Shown: piece after piece, positions 1-10,226 of the stretch
How positions within the stretch are numbered: position 1 is the first letter of the stretch
How the letters are laid out: every line of letters starts with the position of its first letter
DNA from: Unio delphinus
Taxonomy: Eukaryota; Mollusca; Bivalvia; Unionida; Unionidae
Reading direction: 5' to 3'
Assembly: GCA_029339505.1 (NCBI GenBank)
Contig: JAQISU010001235.1
Location: forward strand, 33,083,315 to 33,147,314
Length of the DNA: 64,000 nt
Position numbers and translations under genes: made by a program
Notes under the pieces: generated by a model
What the model saw: only the letters and a program-made list of their open reading frames with translations
The model's database searches: none
What the model was told of the DNA's origin: nothing

Positions 1-38
1 GATGTTGACTTGTCTTGAGTGCAATAGACGCAACGGCG

Positions 39-1001
39 CTAGTTAAGACCATGCGGTGGCAATTGAGTATCCTCGGGAATCACTTGTAGTTGTTGTCGAG
101 TAAATCCTCGCTGAGGAGCAGTTGAATCCAGTTTATAGATTGCTGGTCTACCAGTTGATCGTGTTATACTAGATATCTTGTGTGCAGTAACACTCCAAAT
201 AGGATCAGTAGCCCTTTTTCTACCCCCTTCAAGCTCTCCTGGTTCGTATAAGTACCTCACAATGACACTACTACCAAGAATTGGTTGGGAAACGCTAGCG
301 TTTCTAGGGAAATCTTTTTGTGGTTGTACGGGTATAGACTTCTTTTTAATCGCGTTGATAGGTTTCATGTTGATTGTTCTAGTAATCTCGTTATTCAGTG
401 CGGTAATCACAGCTGGTAACCTTTTAACCCATTCACGGGATCGCTTTTCTTGAATGAATTCTTTTGCGTATTGATATCCAAATAACCGCTCAGCAATCGT
501 CCGATTAAATCATTCGACAATGGCCTGATCGCGATGTAGCGCAGTATGCCCTCGTCGTATGGTGACATTATGATTTTTCATTGTAGATAGAACCGCACCC
601 TGAAATTCCTTGCCAGGATCAACCTGCAATAGATTCGGCCAGTGCAGAGGACCTCGTCGATAAATCCTTTCAAATGCAGAAGCAACTTCAGTGGCTGATT
701 TTGTTTTTAACGGTTCTGCTTCTTTGTATCGACTTGCAATATCAACTACGGTTAAAGCGTATTTGTAACCACGATCATGTGGCAGAAATAATATATCAGC
801 CTGATGAACTTCATTAGGAGCGGTCACATCAAAATGCGAGAATTGAATTTGTTTAGGTGGTGGTAGATAAATTTGCCATAGTGCCTGTTTGGATAACCAA
901 TCCGCCGCTGTAGTTTTTTTCACTTTTGCAGCGCTAACGAGTTTATGTACTGCTGATTTACCCCTCCAGTATCCTCTTGGGGAATAATAAATTGATTCCA
1001 T
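39..1001 (-). pseudogene. Retroviral-type (rve) integrase of the adintovirus/Polinton element, one internal stop
   Basis: This is a DDE integrase relic that would have inserted the element into host DNA. The start is the ATG at 1001-999, which follows the PLA2 stop (1006-1008); the open frame upstream of it has only GTG. The N-terminal part has the YYSP...GYWRG motif seen in Polinton integrases. The catalytic core has Asp in HQADILFLPHD, a second Asp in LLQVDPGKEF and the Glu of AIVE 34 residues later, so all three catalytic acids are visible. The codon directly after that Glu is an in-frame TGA (512-510). The same frame then continues open to about 39 through the C-terminal chromatin/DNA-binding-like part, which contains DPIWSV and PAIYKLDS. 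A single stop without a frameshift, at a TGA readable as a CpG-to-TpG change, points to recent decay. The family call is confident; function is lost unless the stop is read through. Confidence 0.85.
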
Positions 1002-1005
1002 ATTA

Positions 1006-1380
1006 TTAATTACCAGCACCCATCATCAATTTGCCTTTCATAGCTGATTTTACCAACCACGAAGCCAACTTTTCTTTAAAAGATTTATCAGGAATAGCAT
1101 TTAACGCATGAATTAATTTCACATCCGCGAGATGCCTGTTTTGCAGATTGCTGCTTTTATATGCAACATCATGAGCATGACACGCCTTATCAATAGCGTT
1201 TATCGGATACTCGCCGGATCGGGGTTGATTTTGATCATCAAGTCTGATATCTAATCGTGTTCCGGGACCAAAGTAGCTATATCCTGGAAGGTGCTTTTCT
1301 CCGGGGTACTTTGCCCATGGGGTTCCAGGGAGCTTTGTCAATTTGGCTGCGATATCACCTCCTCGTTTTTTTTAAAACAT
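1006..1380 (-). pseudogene. Parvovirus VP1-like phospholipase A2-domain protein, stop next to the start codon
   Basis: The domain resembles the capsid-borne PLA2 that parvoviruses use to breach endosomal membranes; adintoviruses encode a similar domain. Visible are the Ca-binding loop YFGPGT, the catalytic pair HD in DKACHAHDVAY about 30 residues later, and a further Asp in HLADVKL. The frame is open from about 1371 down to the stop at 1008-1006. The only upstream in-frame ATG (1380-1378) is followed by one sense codon and then TAA (1374-1372), at the edge of an 8-A run. No other in-frame ATG precedes the conserved domain. Either the start region carries a nonsense mutation or indel, or translation uses a non-AUG codon. 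The gene overlaps the 3' end of the zinc-ribbon ORF by a few bases in another frame and ends 4 nt before the integrase ATG. Confidence 0.75.
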
Positions 1381-1543
1381 CTCCGGATTGTAAAATCTTT
1401 GATTTTGTAGAAATAAATCTAAACTTTTTTATACCACATGTTGCACATCTACCAGTTAGTGCTGATCTGTTATTTTTAGTTGTAACCGTCGTCACATCAT
1501 TTGTGCTAGTACGCGTTTTACACTTCACACAATATAGATCCAT
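1355..1543 (-). CDS. Small zinc-ribbon protein (YCVKCK / CATCG type, DUF5679-like)
   Basis: This 62-residue intact ORF starts with ATG at 1543-1541. It begins with YCVKC (Cys5, Cys8) and has a second CxxC, CATCG (Cys33, Cys36), giving one four-cysteine zinc ribbon followed by a short basic tail. Short proteins opening with YCVKC are common in adintoviruses, adenovirus-like elements and large DNA viruses. Their role is not established, so none is claimed here. Its neighbours are the PLA2 gene immediately downstream (overlapping ends, different frame) and the ATPase ATG only 5 bp upstream in the opposite direction. The ORF ends just after an A8 run. Confidence 0.7.
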   Translation of the reverse strand: MDLYCVKCKTRTSTNDVTTVTTKNNRSALTGRCATCGIKKFRFISTKSKILQSGDVLKKTRR

Positions 1544-1548
1544 AATTT

Positions 1549-2220
1549 ATGTATAGAGATATGAATATAATTGATTTTTCAGCGACTAAAATAAGAGAAC
1601 CAGTTAAGCATCATGCAGCGCTACCAAACTCTATCCGTGCAATTATAATCGGGCCATCTGGATCCGGTAAAACGCAATTGTTGCTCAATTTAATAATGAG
1701 ATGGATGAAGTGGGATAAGTTGTATTTAATTGCCCCTAGCGTAGATGATCAACGATGTTATGAAGTGTTAAAAGATTTTAACGAGAATGCATCAGAAATT
1801 AAGGGTGAGAACGCCATTGATTTTATAACTGATATTGACGAGGCGCCATCCGTGGATGACCTTGATGGGAGTATTGACAATTTAGTCGTATACGACGATG
1901 TGATGTTAGACAATCAAAAAAACCCAGCTAGAATATTTTCCCGGGGGCGTCACAAAAACACTGATCTGATATATGTCACTCAACGCTACACTCAGATTCC
2001 AAAAGTGATCAGAGATAACTGTAATATTCTTGCTGTGTTTAACGGCGTTGATACACATACGCTACAAAATATTTGGCAGACATGGTGTTCCGATATGGAC
2101 TTCAATCAATTTAAAAATTTCTTTAGTCATGCTCAGTCAACCCCGCATGGATTTGTAACAATAAATTTACATGATCCTCGGACACGATATCGTATCGGAC
2201 TCGATCAAATTTTCGGTTGA
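1549..2220 (+). CDS. FtsK/HerA-like DNA-packaging ATPase (A32-type)
   Basis: This is an intact 223-residue P-loop ATPase of the size usual for adintovirus/Polinton packaging ATPases, which drive genome packaging into the capsid. The Walker A motif GPSGSGKT lies at about residues 35-42 after a hydrophobic strand. The Walker B motif LVVYDD lies at about residues 112-117. A downstream DLIYVTQRYTQIPK segment fits the sensor/Gln region of the fold. The start is ATG 1549, with a second ATG four codons on. It diverges from the zinc-ribbon gene with only 5 bp between ATGs, so each promoter must lie within the other gene or the two must overlap. It is the last gene before the terminal palindrome. No breaks are seen. 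Confidence 0.85.
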   Translation: MYRDMNIIDFSATKIREPVKHHAALPNSIRAIIIGPSGSGKTQLLLNLIMRWMKWDKLYLIAPSVDDQRCYEVLKDFNENASEIKGENAIDFITDIDEAPSVDDLDGSIDNLVVYDDVMLDNQKNPARIFSRGRHKNTDLIYVTQRYTQIPKVIRDNCNILAVFNGVDTHTLQNIWQTWCSDMDFNQFKNFFSHAQSTPHGFVTINLHDPRTRYRIGLDQIFG

Positions 2221-2261
2221 AATCATTTATTATTTTTGTTAACCCAGAACTGAAATCACTA

Positions 2262-2426
2262 AGCAGCAGAGAGGGTGGATGACCACATCGTTGCGACCAA
2301 AATTGATTAAAAAATCGTAAAGTCTCCGTTTGCTAAATGGAGACTTATTTTTTTTGGTTAAAATAAGGTTTCGTAGGAAGCATTATTTTTGCTTGAAAAC
2401 GTGGTCTGTTCACCCTCTCTGCTGCT
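2262..2426. repeat. Nested palindrome, candidate right terminus of the viral element
   Basis: The 16-mer AGCAGCAGAGAGGGTG (2262-2277) is perfectly complementary to 2411-2426. The stem continues with GACCAC (2281-2286) pairing GTGGTC (2401-2406). Inside is an independent hairpin: AAGTCTCC (2320-2327) pairs GGAGACTT (2339-2346) around a TTT-GCT-AAA tip. The arrangement is an outer stem carrying a side hairpin, and it directly follows the ATPase gene. Confidence 0.7.
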
Positions 2427-2979
2427 CAAATACATTTATTATGAAATATTGGCTGTCAACAAATTTAGGCTATTGTTAATTAAGAGAAAACTATATCAGA
2501 TTCCAGTAGGAAAACAGTGGTGGAGTTAAAGACCAGACATCTGAATTTGCTGTGTATTATAATTTTTCTACCAAATATTTATTTTTCTGAAAATTCATTT
2601 TTGAGTATAAATTCAGTTAGTTTTCTACTATTTTTTTTAGTAATTACTCTACCTGTCAGTGATTCCAATTTTTGTTAAGAGGGCAAATTGGAACATTTTA
2701 ATCTCAAATTAGAAAAAGTGGAAATTTTTTGGAATTGGCAATAAGCCAAATATTCATAACAAAACCTGCAAAGAAAAAAGCCTTCAAAATGCTTTTCCTG
2801 CTGCATGCTTCAAGTATTCTGTTCCAAACTTAAGAAGAAAAAAACCTAATTCTGGAAATAAATATGGATTTCTGTAAATGAACATCTGTAATCACAACAT
2901 GACTACAAGCTTAGAAAGAAGACAAACTGTCTAGAGATTTTTAGGATAGTCTCATATTTTTTTCACATAATGTTAAAAT
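2427..2979. other. Non-coding AT-rich spacer
   Basis: No open frame, splice-bounded exon or repeat is recognised between the viral terminus and the 23-bp satellite. Confidence 0.5.
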
Positions 2980-4354
2980 CCCATATATAATCACTTGTAA
3001 GTCCCATATATAATCACTTGTAAGTCCCATATATAAATCACTTGTAAGTCCCATATATAATCACTTGTAAGTCCCATATATAATCACTTGTAAGTCCCAT
3101 ATATAATCACTTGTAAGTCCCATATATAATCACTTGCAAGTCCCATATATAATCACTTGCAAGTCCCATATATAATCACTTGCAAGTCCCATATATAATC
3201 ACTTGCAAGTCTCATATATAATCACTTGCAAGTCCCATATATAATCACTTGTAAGTCCCATATATAATCACTTGTAAGTCCCATATATAATCACTTGCAA
3301 GTCCCATATAGAATCACTTATAAGTCCCATATATAATCACTTGTAAGTCCCATATATAAATCACTTGTAAGTCCCATATATAAATCACTTGTAAGTCCCA
3401 TATATAATCACTTGTAAGTCCCATATATAAATCACTTGCAAGTCCCATATATAAATCACTTGCAAGTCCCATATATAATCACTTGCAAGTCCCATATATA
3501 ATCACTTGCAAGTCCCATCTATAATCACTTACAAGTCCCATATATAATCACTTACAAGTCCCATATATAATCACTTACAAGTCCCATATATAATCACTTG
3601 TAAGTCCCATATATAATCACTTGTAAGTTCCATATATAATCACTTGTAAGTCCCATATATAATCACTTGTAAGTCCCATATATAATCACTTGTAAGTCCC
3701 ATATATAATCACTTGCAAGTCCCATATATAATCACTTGCAAGTCCCATATATAATCACTTGCAAGTCCCATATATAATCACTTGCAAGTCTCATATATAA
3801 TCACTTGCAAGTCCCATATATAATCACTTGCAAGTCCCATATATAATCACTTGTAAGTCCCATATATAATCACTTGCAAGTCCCATATATAATCACTTGC
3901 AAGTCCCATATATAATCACTTGCAAGTCCCATATATAATCACTTGCAAGTCTCATATATAATCACTTGCAAGTCCCATATATAATCACTTGCAAGTCCCA
4001 TATATAATCACTTGCAAGTCCCATATATAATCACTTGTAAGTCCCATATATAATCACTTGTAAGTCCCATATATAATCACTTATAAGTCCCATATATAAT
4101 CAATTATAAGTCCCATATATAATCACTTGTAAGTCATCACTTATAAGTCCCATATATAATCACTTGTAAGTCCCATATATAATCACTTGCAAGTCCATAT
4201 ATAATCACTTGCAAGTCCCATATATAATCACTTGCAAGTCCCATATATAATCACTTGTAAGTCCCATATATAATCACTTATAAGTCCCGTATATAATCAC
4301 TTATAAGTCCCATATATAATCACTTGTAAGTCTCATATATAATCACTTGTAAGT
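2980..4354. repeat. 23-bp satellite, about 60 copies
   Basis: The unit reads roughly CCCATATATAATCACTTGTAAGT. Variants (TTGTAA/TTGCAA/TTATAA, and one-base insertions giving ATATAAATC) occur in blocks, which suggests segmental amplification. The array runs straight into a MITE at 4355. Single copies of a closely similar unit precede the related MITEs at 26.8 and 40.4 kb, so the array probably expanded from the element's own end. Confidence 0.95.
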
Positions 4355-4508
4355 CAGATTCAACTGCATCCTGTGCAGACCCAGATCTGCCATTACAAAA
4401 TGCTCCTGAAGATCTGATTAGATTCAGTTACAACTATACAAACAAACCTCATAGATCAAGATCTGCTAGTAAATTATGATATGGCAGATCTGGGTCTATG
4501 CAGTTTGC
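4355..4508. mobile_element. MITE with AGATCT-centred inverted repeats, copy 1
   Basis: AGACCCAGATCTGCCAT (4377-4393) is matched by its exact complement at 4481-4497, followed by ATGCAGTTTG. Further GATCTG motifs lie between. Related copies are at 11.64, 26.80 and 40.45 kb. No ORF is present. Confidence 0.75.
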
Positions 4509-5533
4509 AAATGGACAGAACTCATTAGCAAGCATAGATGGTTGTTTGTCGATAGAGTACAGGCTCAAAATAATAAACCCTCATCCAAGGAATTGCCCAT
4601 TGAAATTGGACATAAAGACAGTGATCCCTTTCAAGAGTGCTCTTAAAACTCACCTTTTTTGACTGTTAGAACAAACTTAAAGACCTAAAGTAAATTCATT
4701 CCTTAAATATTTTCAGCAATTTTTGTTTTCCAATTTCATGATGTTTGTTTTTGTTTTTTGTATTCATATCATTATACTGGTAGATGTTGGTGACACAGAT
4801 CAAATTATCTGACAAGCCAACTTTTCATACTGAGAACACTTGGTTTTATCCATTTAAGTGTTTGCCAAGCAGTAGGTATATGTTCCCTTGTAATTAATAT
4901 GTTAATACAACAGATCACACTGCCTATGGGAACTACATTTTTCCTCCCATCCTTGACACAAAATCCTCCTTGAGATTAATCATTAAAAACAAGACTTTTA
5001 TTTCCAAACAAATCTGTCAAATAAATCTCAAGAGTTTTATATTACATGTATTAACAATTAACACCTACTCTCTGACAAGTTGGCAAGCTCACAAACTAGC
5101 TGAGGCTAGGTTAGGTCCTGGAAGTCATTATTTTCTAGATTCATACAATATTAAAATTAAAATGTAACTTACAAGTTAAAATATAAATATTTATCCCTTA
5201 TTTGTCAAAACTTACTTCGTATAGTAAATAGTTACATTATCACATCTGCACACTTAAAAAAAAAATAAGACTTTCACTGTAACTGACTAAAAGAAGGATA
5301 TGATATACAATAGACAAGGAAAACAGACCAGTTATGTGATGGTAGAGTATGACCAATACCAAATATAGGTGCTGATATATGTACTGTGACTTAATGTAGG
5401 CATGTAGGTATAAAACTTGTAGAATATAAAGCATTAATTGCAAACAAAACACAACCCCTTTCACCACCTCACTATTTTTGGGCTTGCCCTTGGATAAAAT
5501 GAAACTTGAGCTTACCCAATCCAAATTTGAGGT
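4509..5533. other. Intron- or intergenic-like DNA
   Basis: AT-rich and CpG-poor. Short ORFs (4970-5167, 5240-5524) have no recognisable domain or codon bias. No repeat is recognised. Confidence 0.4.
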
Positions 5534-6175
5534 GGCAGGGTCCAGTTTCGTAAATTGGCCCCTGGCAAATTTCTTAACTTAAGGGTATGGTGTGAGTTTT
5601 TGAGCTACTATTGTGTAATAATTAAAGATATGGATAAATTTGTGAACTAGGTGTTTCAGGCTTGTGTTGTTCTTGAAATTGATGTCAGACATGTACACTT
5701 TCCATAGTTACTCAGCAGTATGTTGATTGTGAAATACCAATAGTCGGCTAGGAAGAAGAGCTAGCCTCCCATAGCAGTAGACACGTGGGTTCAAGGCAAG
5801 TAGAATATCTCAAAAACGGCATGGATGACAACTATTATGAATTGCATCAAGCTATTTAGTAGACAATGTTTTTCAAAATTTTCATCTAGGAAAAGGCCTT
5901 GCGTTTGCACTGTGAGCACCACATGCTGTCAAAAATGGCCTTCGGATGTGAAAAATGCATGTATAAAATAGGGGTTGGGGTACATAAATATTTTATTCTA
6001 AGAACTTCAGTAGACTTGTCAGGTCATGTGTGTGATATGATTATGTTGCACTACATAATACCTATCCAGAAATATGTACCTTTTTGACCTCACTCGTGTA
6101 TTATATTTTTAATGAATTTTTATATTAGGCAGGTGCATGCGACATTAAATTTGTACATAAAAACTGGACCCTGCC
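5534..6175. mobile_element. Candidate 0.64-kb non-autonomous DNA transposon
   Basis: GGCAGGGTCCAGTTT (5534-5548) is the exact complement of 6161-6175. CAGGG-type ends would suit a hAT element, but no 8-bp target duplication is visible. The interior has no transposase coding. Confidence 0.55.
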
Positions 6176-6336
6176 CCCTGACATTGTCCCTGGAATTAGG
6201 CAAGTGGAACTGAATTGTAACCCCTGAAATTAATTGCATCTGAATACATGTAGTCTGAAATTTTTAAATACAAACATATGTCACCATTTCTGATTTTTTT
6301 CAACAAAAATTATGGATCACTACCATTAGTATTTAC

Positions 6337-6408
6337 CTAATTCTGATACTCTTCTTCTTCACAATCCCCAATAAGAACTGAATCTCTTCTATCCTTGGGA
6401 TAATTCAC
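6337..6408 (-). CDS. Candidate terminal coding exon of an unidentified host gene
   Basis: On the minus strand a good acceptor (TTCTTTTTAAATGTTTCAG) is followed by exactly 24 codons. They are acidic and hydrophilic, beginning VNYPKDRRDSVL and ending in a Glu run, YQN and TAG. The other two frames are closed. The TAG is followed directly by GTAAAT, so either the stop sits at a donor or the match is fortuitous. The upstream 23-nt microexon at 7030-7052 joins it in phase (...SDAFLR then VNYPKD). The product is not recognised; it looks like a cytoplasmic tail. Support is splice signals, phase and codon-like composition only. Confidence 0.4.
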   Translation of the reverse strand: MNYPKDRRDSVLIGDCEEEEYQN

Positions 6409-8065
6409 CTGAAACATTTAAAAAGAATTCTCTAATTCTCAAATTATAAATTCATGGTATGTTCACAATGTCATTAAAATATGATACACTTAAAATACCA
6501 CCCTACTTGCAGGTAATTTAATGGATCCATAAGATATGGGATGGAATACACAAAATATATTTGTAAAAGTAAGATGGTACATGAAGCAGGCACTTCATAT
6601 TCCAAAGTGATATTAATAACAAAATATATATATCTGGACAAAACTGATGAGAGGTTTTTTTCTGTACTCTAGAAACTTATCTTTCCCATGACATCATGGA
6701 CCTAATGTGACCATGACAACTGACAGTTTTACAAATAACACAAAAAGTAAAAACATAGCACTGTCAATTTTGAGACTCACGAACTGCAGTCTAATTTTAT
6801 TGATATGATGAAAAATGTTGCAATGGGATATCACTTAGGGGCAGGTGGATGGAATCTAACAGGTAAGTATAGCATCATTAAAATTAGTTTACCATAACAC
6901 ATGCACACCTGCACCATTCATATCAGCAATACAAACCTGTTGCTATTTAATTGCTGAATTTGTCAGTTTTGTTCGCTGGGTGATTATTCCATAATCAGAA
7001 AATAAAAAACAATCACAAGGAATACTTACCCTCAAGAAAGCATCAGAGACTACTGAGGGATGGAAAATGCATACAGAGATCAACGAGTTAGTTAGGCCCA
7101 TGAGGCTGCAATGTCTTGAACCTCATGGCCTTTAATTTTCATAAAAGGCAGGTCCCTATTTGGTAAGGAATGGCAAGCTCTCTTGGTAGTTAATGCAATC
7201 CACCTAGAAATGGTGAATCCGAATGATGGATGAAATGTAACACAGAGAAAGAAGCAAGTGGTTTTAAAATCACAATCCATTTTTCGCTGGTCTGAGATAA
7301 ATACTACAATCATTAACAAGTTGTCCTTGAAAATGACGACTCATTCTATCCATGGGTATGTGAGCCTGAGGTGCAATGTGTACCACGTCTTATTGACAAT
7401 TCTCCACTCTGTGAAAGGATGTATTCACATTGAACAGGTACAAAAAGTCAAAGCTATGCAATAGTGACAGGTAAGTTATAGCTGTTATTCAACACTGCCA
7501 CTGTGACTCGCACATTAAGAAGTTGACGATATTATGATGTTGAATTGTATATTTGAGACACATTATACATGGTCATAAATTTCCTAAAGCCTCCTTTGTT
7601 AGCTGGAATGGGTTTTCTTGTAATTAGAAAATGTTTACTTGACACTGGTATTCACACCTGATATATGTATTTTTTTAAAAGATTATACAATGACATGTGA
7701 AATATGACGTTACTTCAAACAATGTAAATTATATTTACTAGAAGAATGATGTTAGGCACTGACATGTGTATGTGGTGCTAATAAAGACCTAAAACTGAAA
7801 TTTTTAATCTTATGACAGAAATAAAATAAACACTGGATTAACCAGGACAATGAGTTCCTTACTGGTCTACTTGCCTGGAGCTTAGATTTTCACGCAACTG
7901 CACACATATTTGAATTTTTTCTCTATATTTTTTATACACCTGTAATATCCTTGGCAGGTAAAAAATAACTGGTCCAGCTGAATAGTCAGTTTGCCTAGGC
8001 AACTAGGCAAGTGATATTTCAGTCACTGGTTAACAAATAACTCTGATCTGGGAATGTTCAACCTA
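6409..8065. other. Intron-like DNA
   Basis: Apart from the microexon at 7030-7052 I see no coding or repeat structure. ORFs at 7092-7319 and 7258-7464 show no domain. Confidence 0.35.
7030..7052 (-). CDS. Candidate 23-nt microexon
   Basis: On the minus strand, TGCATTTTCCATCCCTCAG is a strong acceptor and GTAAGTATT a near-consensus donor; they enclose 23 nt. Read so as to end on a codon boundary it gives VSDAFLR, which continues in frame into the 6337-6408 exon. Microexons of this size are typical of neuronal or muscle genes, but the parent gene is not identified. Confidence 0.35.
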
Positions 8066-8247
8066 TACAGTGGAACCTATCTTAAAAGACCACCCTTTCT
8101 GCCAAAACATTATGGTTTCTCATGACAGGTGGTCTCTCATAACAGGTCATAACGCTATATAATCAGTAAATCTGTACATGTAGAACCTGGTCTCTCAAGA
8201 CAGGTGGTCTCAAATTGCAGTGGTCTCTCAAGACAGGTTTTACTGTA
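8066..8247. mobile_element. TA-flanked MITE with ACAGTGGAACCT-type ends
   Basis: The left end ACAGTGGAACCTATCTTAAA and the right end (reverse complement ACAGTAAAACCTGTCTTGAG) form an imperfect inverted repeat of about 27 bp. GGTCTCTCAAGACAGGT motifs recur inside. A decayed relative lies at 57776-57870. The flanking TA suggests a Tc1/mariner-type origin. Confidence 0.6.
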
Positions 8248-10226
8248 GTAGTTATTTTTGTATGGCACAGATTCATGTTTTCATTACTTCTTTATTGTTT
8301 TTATTGTATACCTGCAGTACTCCATTTTCTAAAGAATTATATAAAGAAATTAAGAATTTTTAAAAAAATATCAGGATTTTTATCATCTCCTTAGAAGGCA
8401 CAAACAAAATATGAAATACAAGTTTACCTTAGTGACACAAGAGATACTGCCACTTAACCAAAATATTAAATTGAAACATTTATTATAAATCAAAAATGTC
8501 AAAATTCAAACTGAACTTGTTAGAGATCAGCTTACATTTCAATTAATAAATGAATCTGAGTAACATTTAAAGGTCCATGTGAAATCAATGATTCCATAAA
8601 TCTTACATCAACGAAATTATTATACAAAATTCAAACCATGCTTAAAATGCTAAATCCTATGCCAAGATAAGAAAAGACAAGGTACAGGATCCATTTGCAT
8701 ACATTCACTGTTATGGATTGGCAATTTAAAGTGATAAATGATCCTTAGAAAATTGGCAAAATTATTTACAAAGGTAGGAGGAATAACCATTCAAGTCAAA
8801 TGAACTAGTAATTCAAGGTTAATAGTGTAAATTACACTTTGAAATCATTGACTTTGATGTGAGAAAGAAAAAGAAAATAAAGATGGCCTACTTTTTGTTT
8901 AGGATCCATTCCTTTTCATATTTTGTACAATGTTGAATTTCTTAATAAAAGATAGGCCTGATATTTGACCAATGGGATCATGTGATATTTAACTGCAAAT
9001 CAATGAACACTTCGTACTCTGCATTTATTTAATTTTGGTTTTAAGTTCTCTGGTATTTATCTTGGCATGATTACAACAATGAATTTGAATTTTTGAATTA
9101 CCTTAAGTTTTTTGCTTATTTTGTAAAAAAAACAAAGTGAATTAAATGTTAGTCAATCAGATTTTTTACAAACCTGGTCTAATAGACAATAAATGAAGTA
9201 CTTTGATCTCCACATGAGTATCTGTGTGAAAATCATTTTTGTTAGAACAAGGATAATTTTGGCAATTTCTGAAGCATTCCAACTAGTTCACCGCCTGATT
9301 TAAACAGGTGTGAAGTAATTCCCACTTCAAAATCTATTTTTAGAAATAGTGGTCTTATGAATGGCAAAGCTGAATCACTGACGGCAGATTGCAATGTATG
9401 TATGAATTTTTAAGCCTTCTAAGCCATCATGCTTTTTTGTCAAATTGAATCAAATTCTGATAAGTGGAGTTTGAAAAGAATCATCTAAAGGTTTTGCTAT
9501 TTTTAGTAATGGTAGCCATATTGTATGGCAGATTGTCACAATCTGCACAAATTTGAAAGCTCTTTATTCCATAATGTTTCCTGTCATATTTTGTTCAGCA
9601 TCTTATGAGAAGTCATTTAAAGGTTTTCCCATACAGGGATACATTCAACCAATAATATAATTGACAGCTGCTTTTCCAAGGTTCCAATTATATTGGGATT
9701 TTTAAAAAAAAAATAAGTAAATAAGACACAATGGACATAGGTCCATCCCACAAGCTCACTGGGCACTACAGCCAAGTGAGCTAAAATAAAGCTCTAATGC
9801 AAGTATCATAAGTAGTGTCAAAACAAAACTTTAAGCAACTGACATCTGTGATCCTGACCATTCACCTTTTGACACCCAAATGCCTTCAGGTGTGCTATTT
9901 TACTATTTTTCTACAACATCTGATAATATTTTATTAAAGGGAAGAGTAGATATTGCTGTTAACTAAACCATTTTAACCCCTGACCACCCACATAACATGT
10001 AAACCATTGCTCTTAAAACCTATGAGTTTTGCCCTTGAGTTAATTGGCCCCCAGTTATGTTTCTTCCATCTGATGTAGTTATGGGCAGAATTTATAATTA
10101 AGATAATTGCTAGTATCAAATTATACTGTACAAACAAAATATACTGACCTCTAAAAGCTAAAAAAAACATCTACAAACAAAAGTTAATGGCTCTCATATG
10201 GATGAATGCAAGTGGGATGAAATGAA
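8248..10226. other. Intron-like CpG-poor DNA
   Basis: Extremely CpG-poor (one CpG in 8401-9000 by hand count). No repeat is recognised. A 45-codon open stretch at about 9276-9417 (+) lacks a clear exon structure. An (A)n run lies near 9705. Confidence 0.4.

Larger units (their letters stand above)
1..2426. mobile_element. Right-hand end of an integrated adintovirus/Polinton-like element (partial)
   Basis: Four virus-type genes are packed into 2.2 kb with almost no spacing: integrase, phospholipase A2-domain protein and zinc-ribbon protein on the minus strand, then a packaging-type ATPase on the plus strand. An integrase combined with an FtsK/HerA-like ATPase and a parvovirus-type PLA2 domain is characteristic of adintoviruses and related Polinton/Maverick elements. 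The left part (polymerase B, capsid genes, other terminus) is outside the window. A nested palindrome ending in CT at 2426 is a plausible right terminus, since Polinton ends read AG on the other strand. Two of the four genes carry single nonsense breaks and two are open, so this looks like a fairly young fossil. The hexamer after 2426 (CAAATA) would be the target duplication if the boundary is right; the partner end cannot be seen. Confidence 0.8.

Noticed and set aside
178..453. Plus-strand 91-codon ORF
   Set aside because: Antisense shadow of the integrase C-terminal part.
1355..1380. Programmed -1 frameshift from the zinc-ribbon into the PLA2 frame
   Set aside because: The A8 run is slippery, but the -1 frame closes before the domain; only a +1 shift would connect them, with no known stimulator visible.
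1257..1556. Plus-strand 99-codon ORF
   Set aside because: Antisense to the PLA2 and zinc-ribbon genes; hydrophobic shadow.
2980..4354. CRISPR-like regular repeats
   Set aside because: Head-to-tail 23-bp units without spacers in eukaryotic DNA; a satellite.
9276..9417. 45-codon protein-like plus-strand stretch
   Set aside because: No start, weak acceptor and donor, and opposite strand to the better-supported exons; could be chance.
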